A DNA stretch of 64,000 nt, from the NCBI GenBank assembly GCA_900642245.1, contig CAAAJI010000007.1, positions 173,464 to 237,463 of the forward strand, given 5' to 3'. Both the position numbers and the translations under genes were made by a program. Of the stretch, positions 44,002-55,235 are shown piece by piece; within the stretch, counting starts at the first letter, position 1; the number at the start of each line of letters is the position of its first letter. The stretch comes from Fragilaria radians (Eukaryota > Bacillariophyta > Fragilariophyceae > Fragilariales > Fragilariaceae). The notes under the pieces are model-generated. The model searched no databases, had not been told where the DNA came from, and saw only the letters and a list, made by a program, of their open reading frames with translations.

Positions 44002-44579
44002 TGCTCTAAGCTGCTCTAAGAGTCTATACAAATTGTAAAGTTATGATCTAACAAAGTTACTTTTACATTAGATCTCTTGTGAACTTTCCATTGACGACTT
44101 AGTCTCTATAACTTACGTGTTAGAATCAATACTTAGCCTCTAGGCTTATGAGATCTTAGATTCATGACCTAGATTCATGACTTGTGAACCTTGATAGATT
44201 CTCCTTTGTTACTTGGGAATCTGTAGTTATTGCTACTGCATTGATATGACGGTCCTGAAAAGGTATTGCATGATCTTCTTCATTTATAAGCAATATTAAG
44301 CATCACTAAATTCATATAAGACTATGTCTTAATTGAATTTGTGGAAGATATAGAAAGAATGGTTAACAATGTAACTTATTCTAGATTTAGATGAGTAAAT
44401 ATAAGAATATTGTTTCTAGGATTGTTGACCATGTACTGACAATAACTTGGACGTCTCCAGTATCGGTACACCCCCACATCTCTTAGTCTTAGCAACCTAT
44501 TGTAGTATTGCTAGACTGTATTGCTTACAGCCTATAGTGTTAGATATTATCTTAATGAACTTCACTCGAAGGTACGTCA
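44002..44579 (+). mobile_element. LTR, copy C (3' LTR of a truncated copia element)
   Basis: A 578-bp LTR runs from TGCTCTAAGCTGCTCTAAG to GGTACGTCA. It directly follows the RNase H-containing internal fragment in the same orientation, as expected for a 3' LTR. It is very close to copy B and less close to A and D. Confidence 0.88.
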
Positions 44580-45229
44580 CGCATCAATAAGGTGCTTTCG
44601 TTGCATCGCTCATACTATAGGTAGGATGGTTATAACTTCTGGTAAGTCTTTTTATCAAAAGGTATTTAAATCTGTTAGTAATGCATGGATTGACTTAAGC
44701 ATCAATTCTTTCTTTAATTAATTTGATTCACATGCCTCTGGCAGTTCTTCTCTTCCATGAGAACTGTCATCTTCACTTCTTTGCGGCTGTGTGTGCTGAT
44801 TGATGCCGTTTGGTATCTGGTGAATTGTATTGATGTCATGAATATCAACTAGTTTCTCCTGTAAAACTTGAAAATACCATTTTTACTTTCATAACTACCC
44901 TTTAGTTTGGGCTCTTGATTGTCTTGACATTGATTTGTACAGCACTAAGGTGACATCAATCCGGTATGTGGATTCATTGTGAATTGCACTGTTAGCACAT
45001 GCTTGGGTGAATTCTCAATGTATATGCCAGGTAATGACTTGGACTCTCACTTGTAAATGATGCGGTCAGCATTGTGAGGATGTACACTTGACAATCAAAC
45101 TGGCGGTTATGCCTTAGTTATGTCTCGTATGCCAATGTTGGCACATTCTTTGATTTATTAATTCAATGATTTATCACATTTCCATTCGATGCAACACCAT
45201 ACTTAATGGCCATTTTCATATTGCAAGCC
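44580..45229. other. Intergenic region between two retroelement fragments
   Basis: AT-rich. It probably contains more decayed copia sequence on the minus strand, but only the part beyond 45230 is recognisable. Confidence 0.4.
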
Positions 45230-45600
45230 AGCTTGAGCTTTGCCCTGTAACTCTCTAAACCTTTTCTAAGGTATAACGCTTAGAAAATGAGCTTTATTTC
45301 TGCAGTAAGGTGGCCCTGTATTTCGTGCATACCCTAGTAAATACTTTTTGGGGAAGATACTCCCTTCAATCGGATAAATTCTATTCCAATTACGCCTTCT
45401 TCATTATTTCTCAAAAGATGTGATATCTTGTGTCAACATGTTGAGTCTGTACACCAGTTGATGCATTTTTCAATATAATTATATTTTTCCCGGATTGCAT
45501 GATGCCAATATTTTCTGACAAGCAAAAGATGATTTGCTTGTTGCCTTTGCAACACACTTTTCTTCACTGCTGGAAAGGGCTAATTTTTGATCCTGTGAAA
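45230..45600 (-). mobile_element. Decayed copia RNase H tail, minus strand
   Basis: The minus-strand translation contains SGKNIIILKNASTG followed by VQTQHVDTRYHIF, matching the copia RNase H end ('ENxxxGVRTRHVDTRYHFVRE'). Stops then interrupt the frame. Its orientation is opposite to copy C, and its wording differs from that element's 'EKHVESHF' block, so it is a separate insertion. Confidence 0.65.
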
Positions 45601-45738
45601 TTTAGCATGGCAAATTGTTACGTATCACAATTAAATGATGAATCCAACCTTGCGTAGTTCCTTTTTAATGGAGTACATAAAATTTGTAAGTGTTGCATTT
45701 AAAAAAAAGAGTAGTCTACGGTTTCAAAATCAAGGACA

Positions 45739-47376
45739 ATGAAACACTTCCTTCTTTATCGAACGACAATTTTTGGGATCAAGCAGTCCATCCCTCGCTT
45801 GAGATGGAACCGATTTCAAAATCAAATCTTGTCTTCACAAATAAGATCTTTGGGTGAATCTTCAATGTCACGCCGAAGGATAGCTGAGATCGAGGATGAA
45901 TTAATAACATCCCTGGGGAAAATAAATGACCCAGTTCTTCAGACAAATCTCAAAACGCTTGGCTGGCTTCCAAAAGGGATAAGTATAGAAGGAACTCATG
46001 TGAAAGTCAAAGTGCATATCCCTACTTTGCTACATCCGGAACTACAACAACTCCAGCGTATGCTTGAATCTGCAGTTGAAAGCGTTCTTCGAAGCAAAGA
46101 GCTCACGTTCGAGATGTCGCTAGAGGCAACTAAGCCATTTCCGATTCATGCAACTTCCAATGATCAGCATAACGATTACTTGAAAACTCTTGGTCCGGCG
46201 TTGGGCAATGTTTCCCATTGTCTGGCTGTCTATTCCTGCAAAGGTGGAGTTGGGAAATCAACAGTTGCCGTAAACCTTGCTTATGACCTTGCACGACTAG
46301 GAGGACGAATAGGAATTCTCGATGTGGACATCTATGGTCCTTCCTTGCCTATTCTTGTGAAGCCAGACGATGCAACAGTTCGAAAGTCAGCAAAGGGAAG
46401 CAGTATGGTAATCCCAATACAACACAAAGGTGTCAAAATGCTTTCACTAGGATACGTTAATCCCGAAAGTGGTGTTCCAGGTAGTGGCTCCATTGGCGGA
46501 GCTGCAATTATGCGCGGTCCTATGGCTGCTAGAGTCGTTGCACAGCTTTTAAAAGGAACAGAATGGGGTGATTTAGATATTCTTGTGATTGATCTCCCCC
46601 CTGGAACTGGAGATATTCAGCTTGCAATCTGTCAAGACTTGAGACTTTCAGGTGCTGTAGCAGTAACAACTCCTTCTAAGCTAGCACTATCAGATGCCCA
46701 AAAAGGTATAGACATGTTCACTTCACTTGGTGTGCCGACAATTGCGATCGTAGAAAACATGTCATACTTTGTTTGTGAAGGAGGAACCAAACATTTCCCA
46801 TTTGGCAAGGGAAGTCTTGAAAATCAAATTAAAAGCGTCTATCAGCTTCCGATATCAACAATCACAAATGACGCAAATGATTCAGGTATACCACTAGCCT
46901 TAAGCCGCCCAATTGAAGCCACAGAGGAACTCAATGTAATGGAGAAACTTGCATCTTCTGTCATTCGTGATTTATTTCTAACACAACATCTTCGAATGGA
47001 CTCCGCTGAAATGACCACTCATCCTCATAAGATTACTTTCCCTAATTCAAATGTGGGTGACGAGTTCGATCTCGCCAGTACTCAACTCACGATAGATGGA
47101 GTTTCCTTCGTGGCGAGGTTTTTCTCAGAACAAGGAGCGTTGCAGGTATTGATCCCTCCAGAGGCTCTTCGTGCTCGACATCCCAAAACTGGAGACATCA
47201 TCGAAGACGAAAAAAATGAGATGGTTCAAAATGTGCCAAAACTTTTTCCAGCAAAGTTGGATCCGAAAGGTCGTTACGGTTATTCCGTTCAGTGGGCAGA
47301 TGGGGCAACAATTATATATTCTTTACTAAGCATTGCTCGTTCAGCTGGTGCAATACCCAAGTCACCCAATCAATAG
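45739..47376 (+). CDS. HCF101: HCF101/Mrp-type Fe-S cluster P-loop protein
   Basis: This 545-residue protein has the three-part layout of HCF101: an N-terminal MIP18-like (DUF59) domain (~46-130), a Mrp/NBP35 ATPase domain (~150-420) and a C-terminal DUF971 domain (~435-535, GVSFVARFFSEQGA ... YGYSVQWADGATIIYS). The P-loop is YSCKGGVGKST (165-175). Switch motifs are LDVDIYGPSLPI and VIDLPPGTGDIQL. HCF101-family proteins carry [4Fe-4S] clusters to target apoproteins; in plants the target is photosystem I assembly. The Mrp/Ind1 CxxC motif is absent (YFVCEGGTKHFPFGKG). The N-terminus (MKHFLLYRTTIFGIKQ, Arg-rich) looks like a mitochondrial presequence and not the signal-peptide type expected for a secondary plastid. 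The location therefore needs checking. Single exon. Confidence 0.92.
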   Translation: MKHFLLYRTTIFGIKQSIPRLRWNRFQNQILSSQIRSLGESSMSRRRIAEIEDELITSLGKINDPVLQTNLKTLGWLPKGISIEGTHVKVKVHIPTLLHPELQQLQRMLESAVESVLRSKELTFEMSLEATKPFPIHATSNDQHNDYLKTLGPALGNVSHCLAVYSCKGGVGKSTVAVNLAYDLARLGGRIGILDVDIYGPSLPILVKPDDATVRKSAKGSSMVIPIQHKGVKMLSLGYVNPESGVPGSGSIGGAAIMRGPMAARVVAQLLKGTEWGDLDILVIDLPPGTGDIQLAICQDLRLSGAVAVTTPSKLALSDAQKGIDMFTSLGVPTIAIVENMSYFVCEGGTKHFPFGKGSLENQIKSVYQLPISTITNDANDSGIPLALSRPIEATEELNVMEKLASSVIRDLFLTQHLRMDSAEMTTHPHKITFPNSNVGDEFDLASTQLTIDGVSFVARFFSEQGALQVLIPPEALRARHPKTGDIIEDEKNEMVQNVPKLFPAKLDPKGRYGYSVQWADGATIIYSLLSIARSAGAIPKSPNQ

Positions 47377-50300
47377 CAGTGCTAGTGGAAAATATTCTTA
47401 ATTATGCTTACATAGGAAGTAGACTTTAGAGTGAGAATCTTTCTGATGTAAAGTTACAAATTTGATTGCTATCATCATATGCTTGAAGATCAAGTTTATC
47501 ATGTTTGAACCTAGTTGACAGAATAATTTTGTATCGAAGCTCCCAGGTGATCATAGAAAAATCCATTTGTATCCCATCTTGATTTGAAGGATTTGATAGT
47601 CTTCATCTATCCTTTAGCATATAATATGACCAATGAAGTATGCTTTCAAGCTTTGGTTGGCATTCTACAAATTAATTCGGCAAGCTCAATCAATATTGAA
47701 GGTTCTGGTACTTTCAGTCTTGGAATCAAAGTGTTCATTTCTAGATCGTTACCATTTTCTATTTTCTTTTAATTCATTTATTGACGGACGAAATCATATA
47801 AACTTTCGTGCATTCATATTTTCTGTTTGGGAGCTATTCGAAATACAATCCTTCAAGGGATAAAAGGAAGTGTCAGCACAGTCTGAGACCTTTTAAAAGG
47901 TTAGATGACAAGACACGAGGTTGACATATTTGAAGGCAAAAACGAACTGTTCTCTGACGCAAAAGTTGCCCCGATGTCTTCCGTCCTAGCAATTGTTGGC
48001 AGATGCACTAAAATTCCCTAGCTTTCAAGCCTTTAACACTGACACGTATTCTGCATCACTGCTTAACAAATTGACTTTGTGCTAGCATCTATTCCTCCAA
48101 CAGCTTTGATGCACCTAAAAACTACTCTGAAGCTTCTGCCAACCCATATCACTGTGGATAGCTTCAATTTGCAGGCAAAGCAGCGTAAAGGCAAGATCAG
48201 ATTATATAACGTCAAGGATTTCCTAGCATGCAGCACAAGTTGCATTATCCATAGATTTTGATATCACTCTTGAAACCTTTACAATTCCTGGTTGTGAAAA
48301 GCTTAAAATATTAGAAATATCTCGGTATTTTATAAATCTCTTTCATTTCAGATGATGGTTCCACAATTTTAAAAGAATAGGCTCAAGCTCTGTAAACCAC
48401 AGGCTCCTTTACAAAGCTTCTTCTCAAAACATTCATTCCGCTATTGAAGCTGACTCTTAGGTGAAGACTTTGCTGTCGCTTACCAAGCATATTAGCTACA
48501 CAAAATTTATGAGAAATAATTTTTCAGGTATCCCTGGATTCCGTGCGGGTCCAGATTATTAGATAAAAGCAAGTCATTCGTGTTCTTCAATATCCAACCA
48601 ACCGATAGAGTGTATGTTCCTCCTTAATTATAAAGGATGATAGCATTGTTCCTGATTTAATCCAAATCTCAGGTACACATGCTAAATATTTTTGTAAAAT
48701 TTGTGATTCCTTTTATTGACGTGCGCCGCATTACTTGTTTTTCGAACAGAAGAACAAGGCTCCCCCCATTTCCAATTGAAATTTATCCTGAAAGCTTTGT
48801 ATCAGCTGATAATTAATTAACTTTTTTATCCATCAAAGTACTGCATTTTCCTGACTTGATTACATAACGAAGAATTACTTTCGGCGGGGATTGCAAATTA
48901 GTTTAATTTCAATGGTCCAAAGATTTTAGAGCGAATGTACTACCTTTAGCGGACGTTTACTTGGCCCTTAAGCTCCAGAGATGCATAAAGTGGCGGTAGG
49001 GAAAAAAGAAACTTGAAGAGTCATACGAAAAATTCAAATAGGGAAATCAGATTTAGCATGAGTGTAACAAAAACCGCAAAGTGACAATGAAGCGTTTAAT
49101 ATTAATAAAGTAGGAAAGACCAAGTAAACTTCCAATAAGTGTAGTCGATACAGAGAAAAAATAACCACCTTAAGGGCCTAAAATTAAGCGTAAAATGCAA
49201 CAAATAGTCCTTAATTTGAACCCAAGAATAAATCTATGGTACGAAAAGGAGTCATTGGCTTTTCCTTTCGGAAATATCTATGAGGTTAAAAGGAAGTGGA
49301 AGCGCAACAAAGCTGCTAACACCAACAAGCGGATGACAGAATGCCTGTAATCATTGCTAGGGATGAAGTTAGGGAAAGATGTTGAAGACTAGCCATGAAG
49401 TGTAAAAATGCTCCTACCCTTCTATAGATATGTTATTTGTCTGTGAGGTCCATCATCAATATACCTTAATACAAATCATCAAAGAAGATGATAGCAATGT
49501 AACCACTTGCAGTTCAGTGAGTTCCACAAAAGACTGGGCTCGTAACTTTCCTCCCTTAACTTTACCCCCAAAATTTTGTTTTTAGGGTTTTCAAAAAAGG
49601 AATTGGGATAAGTTCGATTAAAATTAACTTTGCTGCAATTATCAAATTCTAATTCCCAGGCTACTAGGAAACAACAAAGCATCCAGCCAGAGAGAAAGAT
49701 AAAGTTGGATCTGATCCTTATTATGCTTTCAACCACAACAAGTAGAAATACCAATAGGAATCATAAATATCGAAGGGTTGTCTAGCAATATGGTCTTTCT
49801 TTATTGTCTATCTTTCGTTGCATTAAATTGATGAGATTTAATCTCAAAAGAATCAAGAACATTAGCACAAGAAATACAATTTAATCATCCTTATTTTATA
49901 TCCTACCCTTTCTCTGCCAGCGCCACTCCAGTAGGGTCAAGTATGGTATACACTAGCAAATCGGCAGATATTTAGTGACAAATTAAAACTTGTCTGGCGT
50001 AAATACCCGACTGGAGAATGGACATTCTCGCCTGTTGTTGAAATGGTCAAACAATACGGAAACCGTGTTGACAAAATTGACCACAACTAATTCATAAAAA
50101 GTGCGTTTGTGCGATGGCCTCTGCTGCTCGAAGAATACACAGTTCAGCGGCTGTTATGGAGTCGTTCACAAACGAGAAGCTTTCATGCTTCCCGTGACTC
50201 GTAGAAGTCTGCCAAATGATTAATCTCAATTCTTCACCAAGTCGTATGTCTCAATCACAATGAATTTTCGAAAGGTTCCTTTTGCCAATGGGCCCCACTG

Positions 50301-51112
50301 TGAGCTGATTTGAGCTGCAAAATCGGACAAATACTGAATACAACTCATGGTGATCCCTTTGCAAGTCACTCTAGCACAAATTGGATGATATAAATAATGA
50401 AGCTCACATCTACAACACCAAATAAGCACTAAATATTTAAGTATATCATTGAAATAATTTTGTTGGATAGGCTTTACCCTTCAATCCCTTTGGGGGGGGG
50501 TTCAGATGTTCACAGTTATTTAGGATGCTATTTCATTTCTTTCATTTCATAGGATGTTTGTGATATTTTGGTTGGTTGAAGTTTACTGTGGTGATTATAC
50601 ATAGCTTTCAAATATTCCCTCATCCCGTGGGGAAGATTTTGTGACTATGAAAAAAAGCATCAGAATTCAATAAAGGTTTTGAACTTCAAGGGCTAGAGAA
50701 AGAAGTGGTACTTTAATGGCATGATAACTTTAGAATGGGTACGGAAGCGCCTTCGTCACAGAAAACAGTGGATGATGTTGGCTGTCATGTCTCCAATAAA
50801 TAGCGAGGCTCTTAGAGAGATAATCATTGAAACTCAAGTATCCAGTAGGATCTCTTTATTTAACAGATGGCAACAAAAGTAGAAGATGATGAGGAAAATA
50901 GCATCACGTTTCCAACGCATCAACATATTCTGCAAGTGCTTGTGTGAATTAGATTTTCCTCCAGTAGGTAGAGTACTTGACTCAATTCGATTTTTTTTCT
51001 GAGTTCGAATTTTACGTTCTCTTACAGTACAGAACCATAAAGTTTCTTGGTAATCGAAGAAACGTATTCTTCTACAATTGACATAACATTTCCTCTTTCG
51101 CGTTGTTTCGGA
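47377..51112. other. Long gene-poor AT-rich region
   Basis: 3.7 kb without a supportable gene. Short protein-like stretches occur (for example plus-strand PTGEWTFSPVVEMVKQYG around 50010-50060), but without an exon structure I can justify. A run of ten G lies near 50492. A tRNA-like but unfoldable patch is at ~50955-51015. Confidence 0.4.
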
Positions 51113-53898
51113 ATGAAGTTTATAGCGTTAGCCACGCTAACGAAATTTATCGTTGAAAGTAAATTAGATGGTCAATTCGCTCAAAGGTAATGTTCAATCT
51201 AATGCGAAGATGTTATGAATGCGTTCAGAAAGATGTGGATAAGTTCCTCGAAACAACGCTGTTGTTCTTGGCTTAGATTAGTCACATTTCACTCGCAAGA
51301 TTTCCGAAATGACTTTTTATTGAAGAATTCCAAACTCACTCAGAGCTTTTGACTACTAGACTACATATTGCAGGAAAGTTGGACTCTGTCAGTCGTCATT
51401 TGAAAGAGGTTGATGCATTTCTCAAACACGATTCACAATTCCCACTTCCTAGTAAGCGTCATCGTCGATTGGACGACCAACTTGCATGCGATCAAGCCTT
51501 CATGAAATGCATACCTTCGAGCAAGTGTATTAGCTGCTTCGCTTCTCTTGAAACTGCAGGAGTGGACTGGGCTTCTGTGTCACCAGGTACTCCTTGTAAA
51601 GATGTGGTGGAATTCTTGTTCAAGGGAAAGCTTTGCACCGATATGCAGGGGGATAATATTGCAATTGATACATTTTGTAACACATTTGATGTATGTGTAT
51701 CGTGGGATGATTCTTTCAACGATGATTATGTATCACCTGCTGGTAACAGTTCTGTTGTTGATTGTGCATCTTTAACAGAATGCAACTGGAAAGGGTTCCA
51801 TCGCGGCTTTATTGGTGATGGTATTTGCCATGAAAAATATCCTGGTTGCTACAATACCGCAGTTTGTAACTTCGATGGTGGCGACTGCTGTGAAGACTCT
51901 TGTGTGGACAAAACATCCTATGCTGCTTGTGGGCATGATGGCTTTGCATGTCGGGACCCTTCCTCAAAAAAATGTGATCCCACACTTACCTCCAAGTGTA
52001 TCACTCCAGACTCAAGCAAGTCAAATGTAAAGCCTGAGCCAGATCCAAAAAGTGTAACTTGTAAGAGTGGAGAGTCAAAATATCGTATGATAATGTACGA
52101 TTCATTCGGGGATGGATGGGATTCAACCTCTCTAACCTTGACCAACGATGGCGACAAATCCGTTATTTATACTGGCCAATTAAAAGATGGCGCACAAGGA
52201 GTAGAATTTATATGTCTGAGTTCCTCACCCACTTGCTATCATATCAAGGTCACCGGAGGAATTTGGGGAAATGAAGTGTCTTGGGAACTTCGTCCTCTTG
52301 CCGAGGGTGCGAAAGCTCTTGCTGATGGCGGTGCACCAATGGATTGTAATTTTAGTGTTGGTGAAAACTCTTGTGCGCGAACCTGCAATGGAAAAACAAA
52401 TGTGAATCCTTCTGATGACCCAGACTACAAAGCTTACAAAGACTTGTTCACGTGCATTCAAGAGAAATGCGTGATACAAGTTGGAACGTGTATGCAAGAT
52501 AGTGCCTGTGAACCTTGCTTTAAACAAGATGCCCCGGAGTACTGCTTTGCAAGCGATAACTTCAACTCTGTAATAGACTGCGGATTATGCCAATGCACTG
52601 ACTCGTATGATGGATACTGTATGTCCAAGAAAGCAGGCCCAGGTGCAGTGGTGCCTTCAAAGAAACAAGATGAACAACCATCACAAAAGCAATGCTCAGC
52701 GGTTGAAACACTTCAAGGGTCTTCTGCAGTTTTGACTTTTTCCAAGTGCACTAGTTTTGATCAGGTTGCTTTGATGGTGACAGACTTTGACGAAAATAAC
52801 TTTGGTGCTTTAGATAAATTTGAGGCATGTGCTCACTCATTTCAAAAGGAGCCTGCGCATGGCGGGAAAACTGCAATGTTTTGCATGACAATCCTCTCAG
52901 ATGCAATTGATTATCCTTCTGATGGAGGCAAAGACGGCGTTCCAACGCAAGCCATTAGCACGTTAGCGAGCTTGTTGTATCACAATGCCGAGTCGTTTTG
53001 CGAGTGTGCAAGTACTGCCTCTTTGTCTTGCCCCCTGTGTCCTTCGTTTATGCGCTTCAAGACCCTTTTATACGAATCCCTTGACGCTTGCAAAGCGCTG
53101 GATGAAATAGATTGTGATGCGTGGAATGAGTATTATCCCAAGTGCAAAGCTAATTTGGAAGCAAAGTTCTCAAATGTTGATTTTCGTACTGATGCGCAAT
53201 GTACGTCCTCTTTATCCATTTAAATTTATATTCTAATCTCAGAATCTCAACCTAACACGCGTTTCTGTACTTCAGGTGAATTTGTTAAGAAGAACTGTGG
53301 TGACTCAGGTCCTTTTCCGGCATTTCGAAAACTGGATTGTGGACGGGAATTATCGAAGACTGCATGGGATTTTTATGTCTTATATGAACGGTCTTGTTTG
53401 AAAGGATCCAATGATGTCCCTCCCTCTGTCATTCCTTCGATTACTCCAAACAATGGGCCCACATCTGCAATTACTCCTAAACCTTTTGCTTCTCCTCCTA
53501 CTTCCAAGCCTTACATTCCCGATGGTGGGGGACCACAACCCTACATCCCTGATGGAAATGTACCGGACGATAAAAGCCCTAAACCTTATGTTCCAGCGGA
53601 AGATGATCCAACCGGCAACAATAAGGTATATCCTTCAAGTCAGGAAAAGTCTGGCAGCTCTCATTTCTGGAGAAATATTTTTATCATAAGCATTCTTTGC
53701 TGTGGAGCACACTTTTATTACAAGAGAACTAACAATTCATTCTCATTTGTACGATACCGATCTGCTCCTCGCAATTTCGGTTCTGAAAGTGAGATGATGA
53801 TGGGTGGTCCTACATTGTCTCTTGCTGATAGTGGGAACTTTGAACCTCCATCTCTACCTCCTCCACCCTCAGCCCTGGGTCAGCAAGGATACCCCTAA
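51113..53898 (+). CDS. Cys-rich single-pass membrane protein with LNR and GDGW domains (three exons)
   Basis: Predicted exons 51113-51186, 51360-53200 and 53276-53898 give 845 residues. Intron 1 is 173 bp (gtaatg ... actactag) and intron 2 is 75 bp (gtacgt ... cttcag). Exon 1 (MKFIALATLTKFIVESKLDG) supplies a start and signal peptide. It is inferred, because the large frame has no early ATG. A Lin-12/Notch repeat (~165-206) contains FIGDGICHEKYPGCYNTAVC and then NFDGGDCC. A GDGW domain (~259-367) carries YDSFGDGWD, CYHIKVTGGIWGNEVSWELR and DGGAPMDC, and is shared with the secreted protein at 4246-5901. A long Cys-rich section follows, then a Pro-rich stalk (PYIPDGGGPQPYIPDG), a membrane segment (~771-787, IFIISILCCGAHFYY) and a short cytoplasmic tail. 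Probably a cell-surface adhesion or receptor-like protein (inference). Confidence 0.82.
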
Positions 53899-55235
53899 TC
53901 ACTGAAATTCTCCACCTTTATTTGAGTTTTTTGAAAACTTATTATTTATTACACGTGCTCCTCTCAAAGATTGCTCCGCTCTTGTTCATTCAAGAAAACA
54001 AGAATAGTTTCACAATTAGTAAACAAAAGAAACCTATGGTTTTCAAACTTTGATGATAGTTCTTTTTGTCAATCAAACGCACGTAGTGCCTTCTGCCATG
54101 GTGTATGTAACCTAGAGCTGCAAATCACGTAAAGCCTTGATTTATTAAAACTCAACTTTGGAAGTACTTGATTGAAATGTTTTGAATTGTCCAAAGGGTG
54201 CTTTGATCAAAGCTAGTGAACCCACTTACCACATCAAATGAAGCTTAAGTTTCGCCTTCTGCAGCTCTGAGAAGCTGGATGCTCTTTCCTTGATTTAAGA
54301 GCCCCTTTAGTGACAATATTGCAATCTTTGTTTTGGAACATAGCCTTAAACTTTGCATAAAGTATTCAGCCGGAAGCTTCCATATATCATGAATATCCTG
54401 GTAGGATTCATGAATTGCAATATCACATTACATACCTGAGAAAAAGGGGAGACATATTCTCCAAAGCAGAAAGTCATAAACAATGTTTCAAGCTAGAGTG
54501 GAAAGATTCAAGTGCCTCAGTTTTACATATTCCACGCATTCTCCACATTTTCTTGTATTCATCTAGGTGAGTGGAAATCTATTGGTATAATTTAAGTTCT
54601 TTTTTGACTCGTTATCTGTTTCTCAAAGTTTGAAGACAAGCTTAGTCAGGAACACTATTTTTGCTTTCTTTCTCTTTCTAAAAATTTCAAGATTTGAAGC
54701 CAGGCAATATGAACTGGATGACATCTATCTTTATACAAAATTTTAATGTTTCATTAAGTCACACATACGCCTTGCTGCATAATTTCATAGTAACTATTTC
54801 TTTTGTTGTAGAAGATTCTACTAGAACGCAAGAGAAGTTAGTGACTCATAAAATTCCTGAAAAGAAAATAGAGCATTTTTTTTTCTTTACAAGGATGAAG
54901 TAATTGTTTTGCCAGTACACTTTGCTGTCGTAAACCAGTGTGGTACTCGTTCTCTGTTCTATGAGGTTCCATTGCTTATTTCCGTTGATGCTAATTCATT
55001 GCATGTGTGATCTACACTGTAGGACTCTGTGTAGCACGTGCGATAACTCGAGCTCCCCGTCATCGTTTTTTTTAACAAAAGGAAGAACTCGACGGGTTCG
55101 GAGGCTCCCGGTATGACCAGATGGAAGGCTTCATCGAAGAAAGAGGAATAAAGAGACAGGGATCAGTATTTTCTTCTCTATGAAGATTGGAAATAATCTC
55201 TATCTTGCATTATCTGAGTGTATGTAAGGTAGACT
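53899..55235. other. Intergenic region, no gene recognised
   Basis: AT-rich. A more GC-rich patch at ~55025-55130 just upstream of the F-box gene is probably its promoter/5' UTR. Confidence 0.45.

Noticed and set aside
50000..50090. Protein-like stretch PTGEWTFSPVVEMVKQYG on the plus strand
   Set aside because: It ends at a stop within a short distance. No upstream exon or family match, so it cannot be called a gene.
50955..51015. tRNA-like patch (cagtaggtagagtac ... gagttcgaat)
   Set aside because: A-box and B-box-like words are at the right distance, but no anticodon, T or acceptor stem can be paired. At best a relic.
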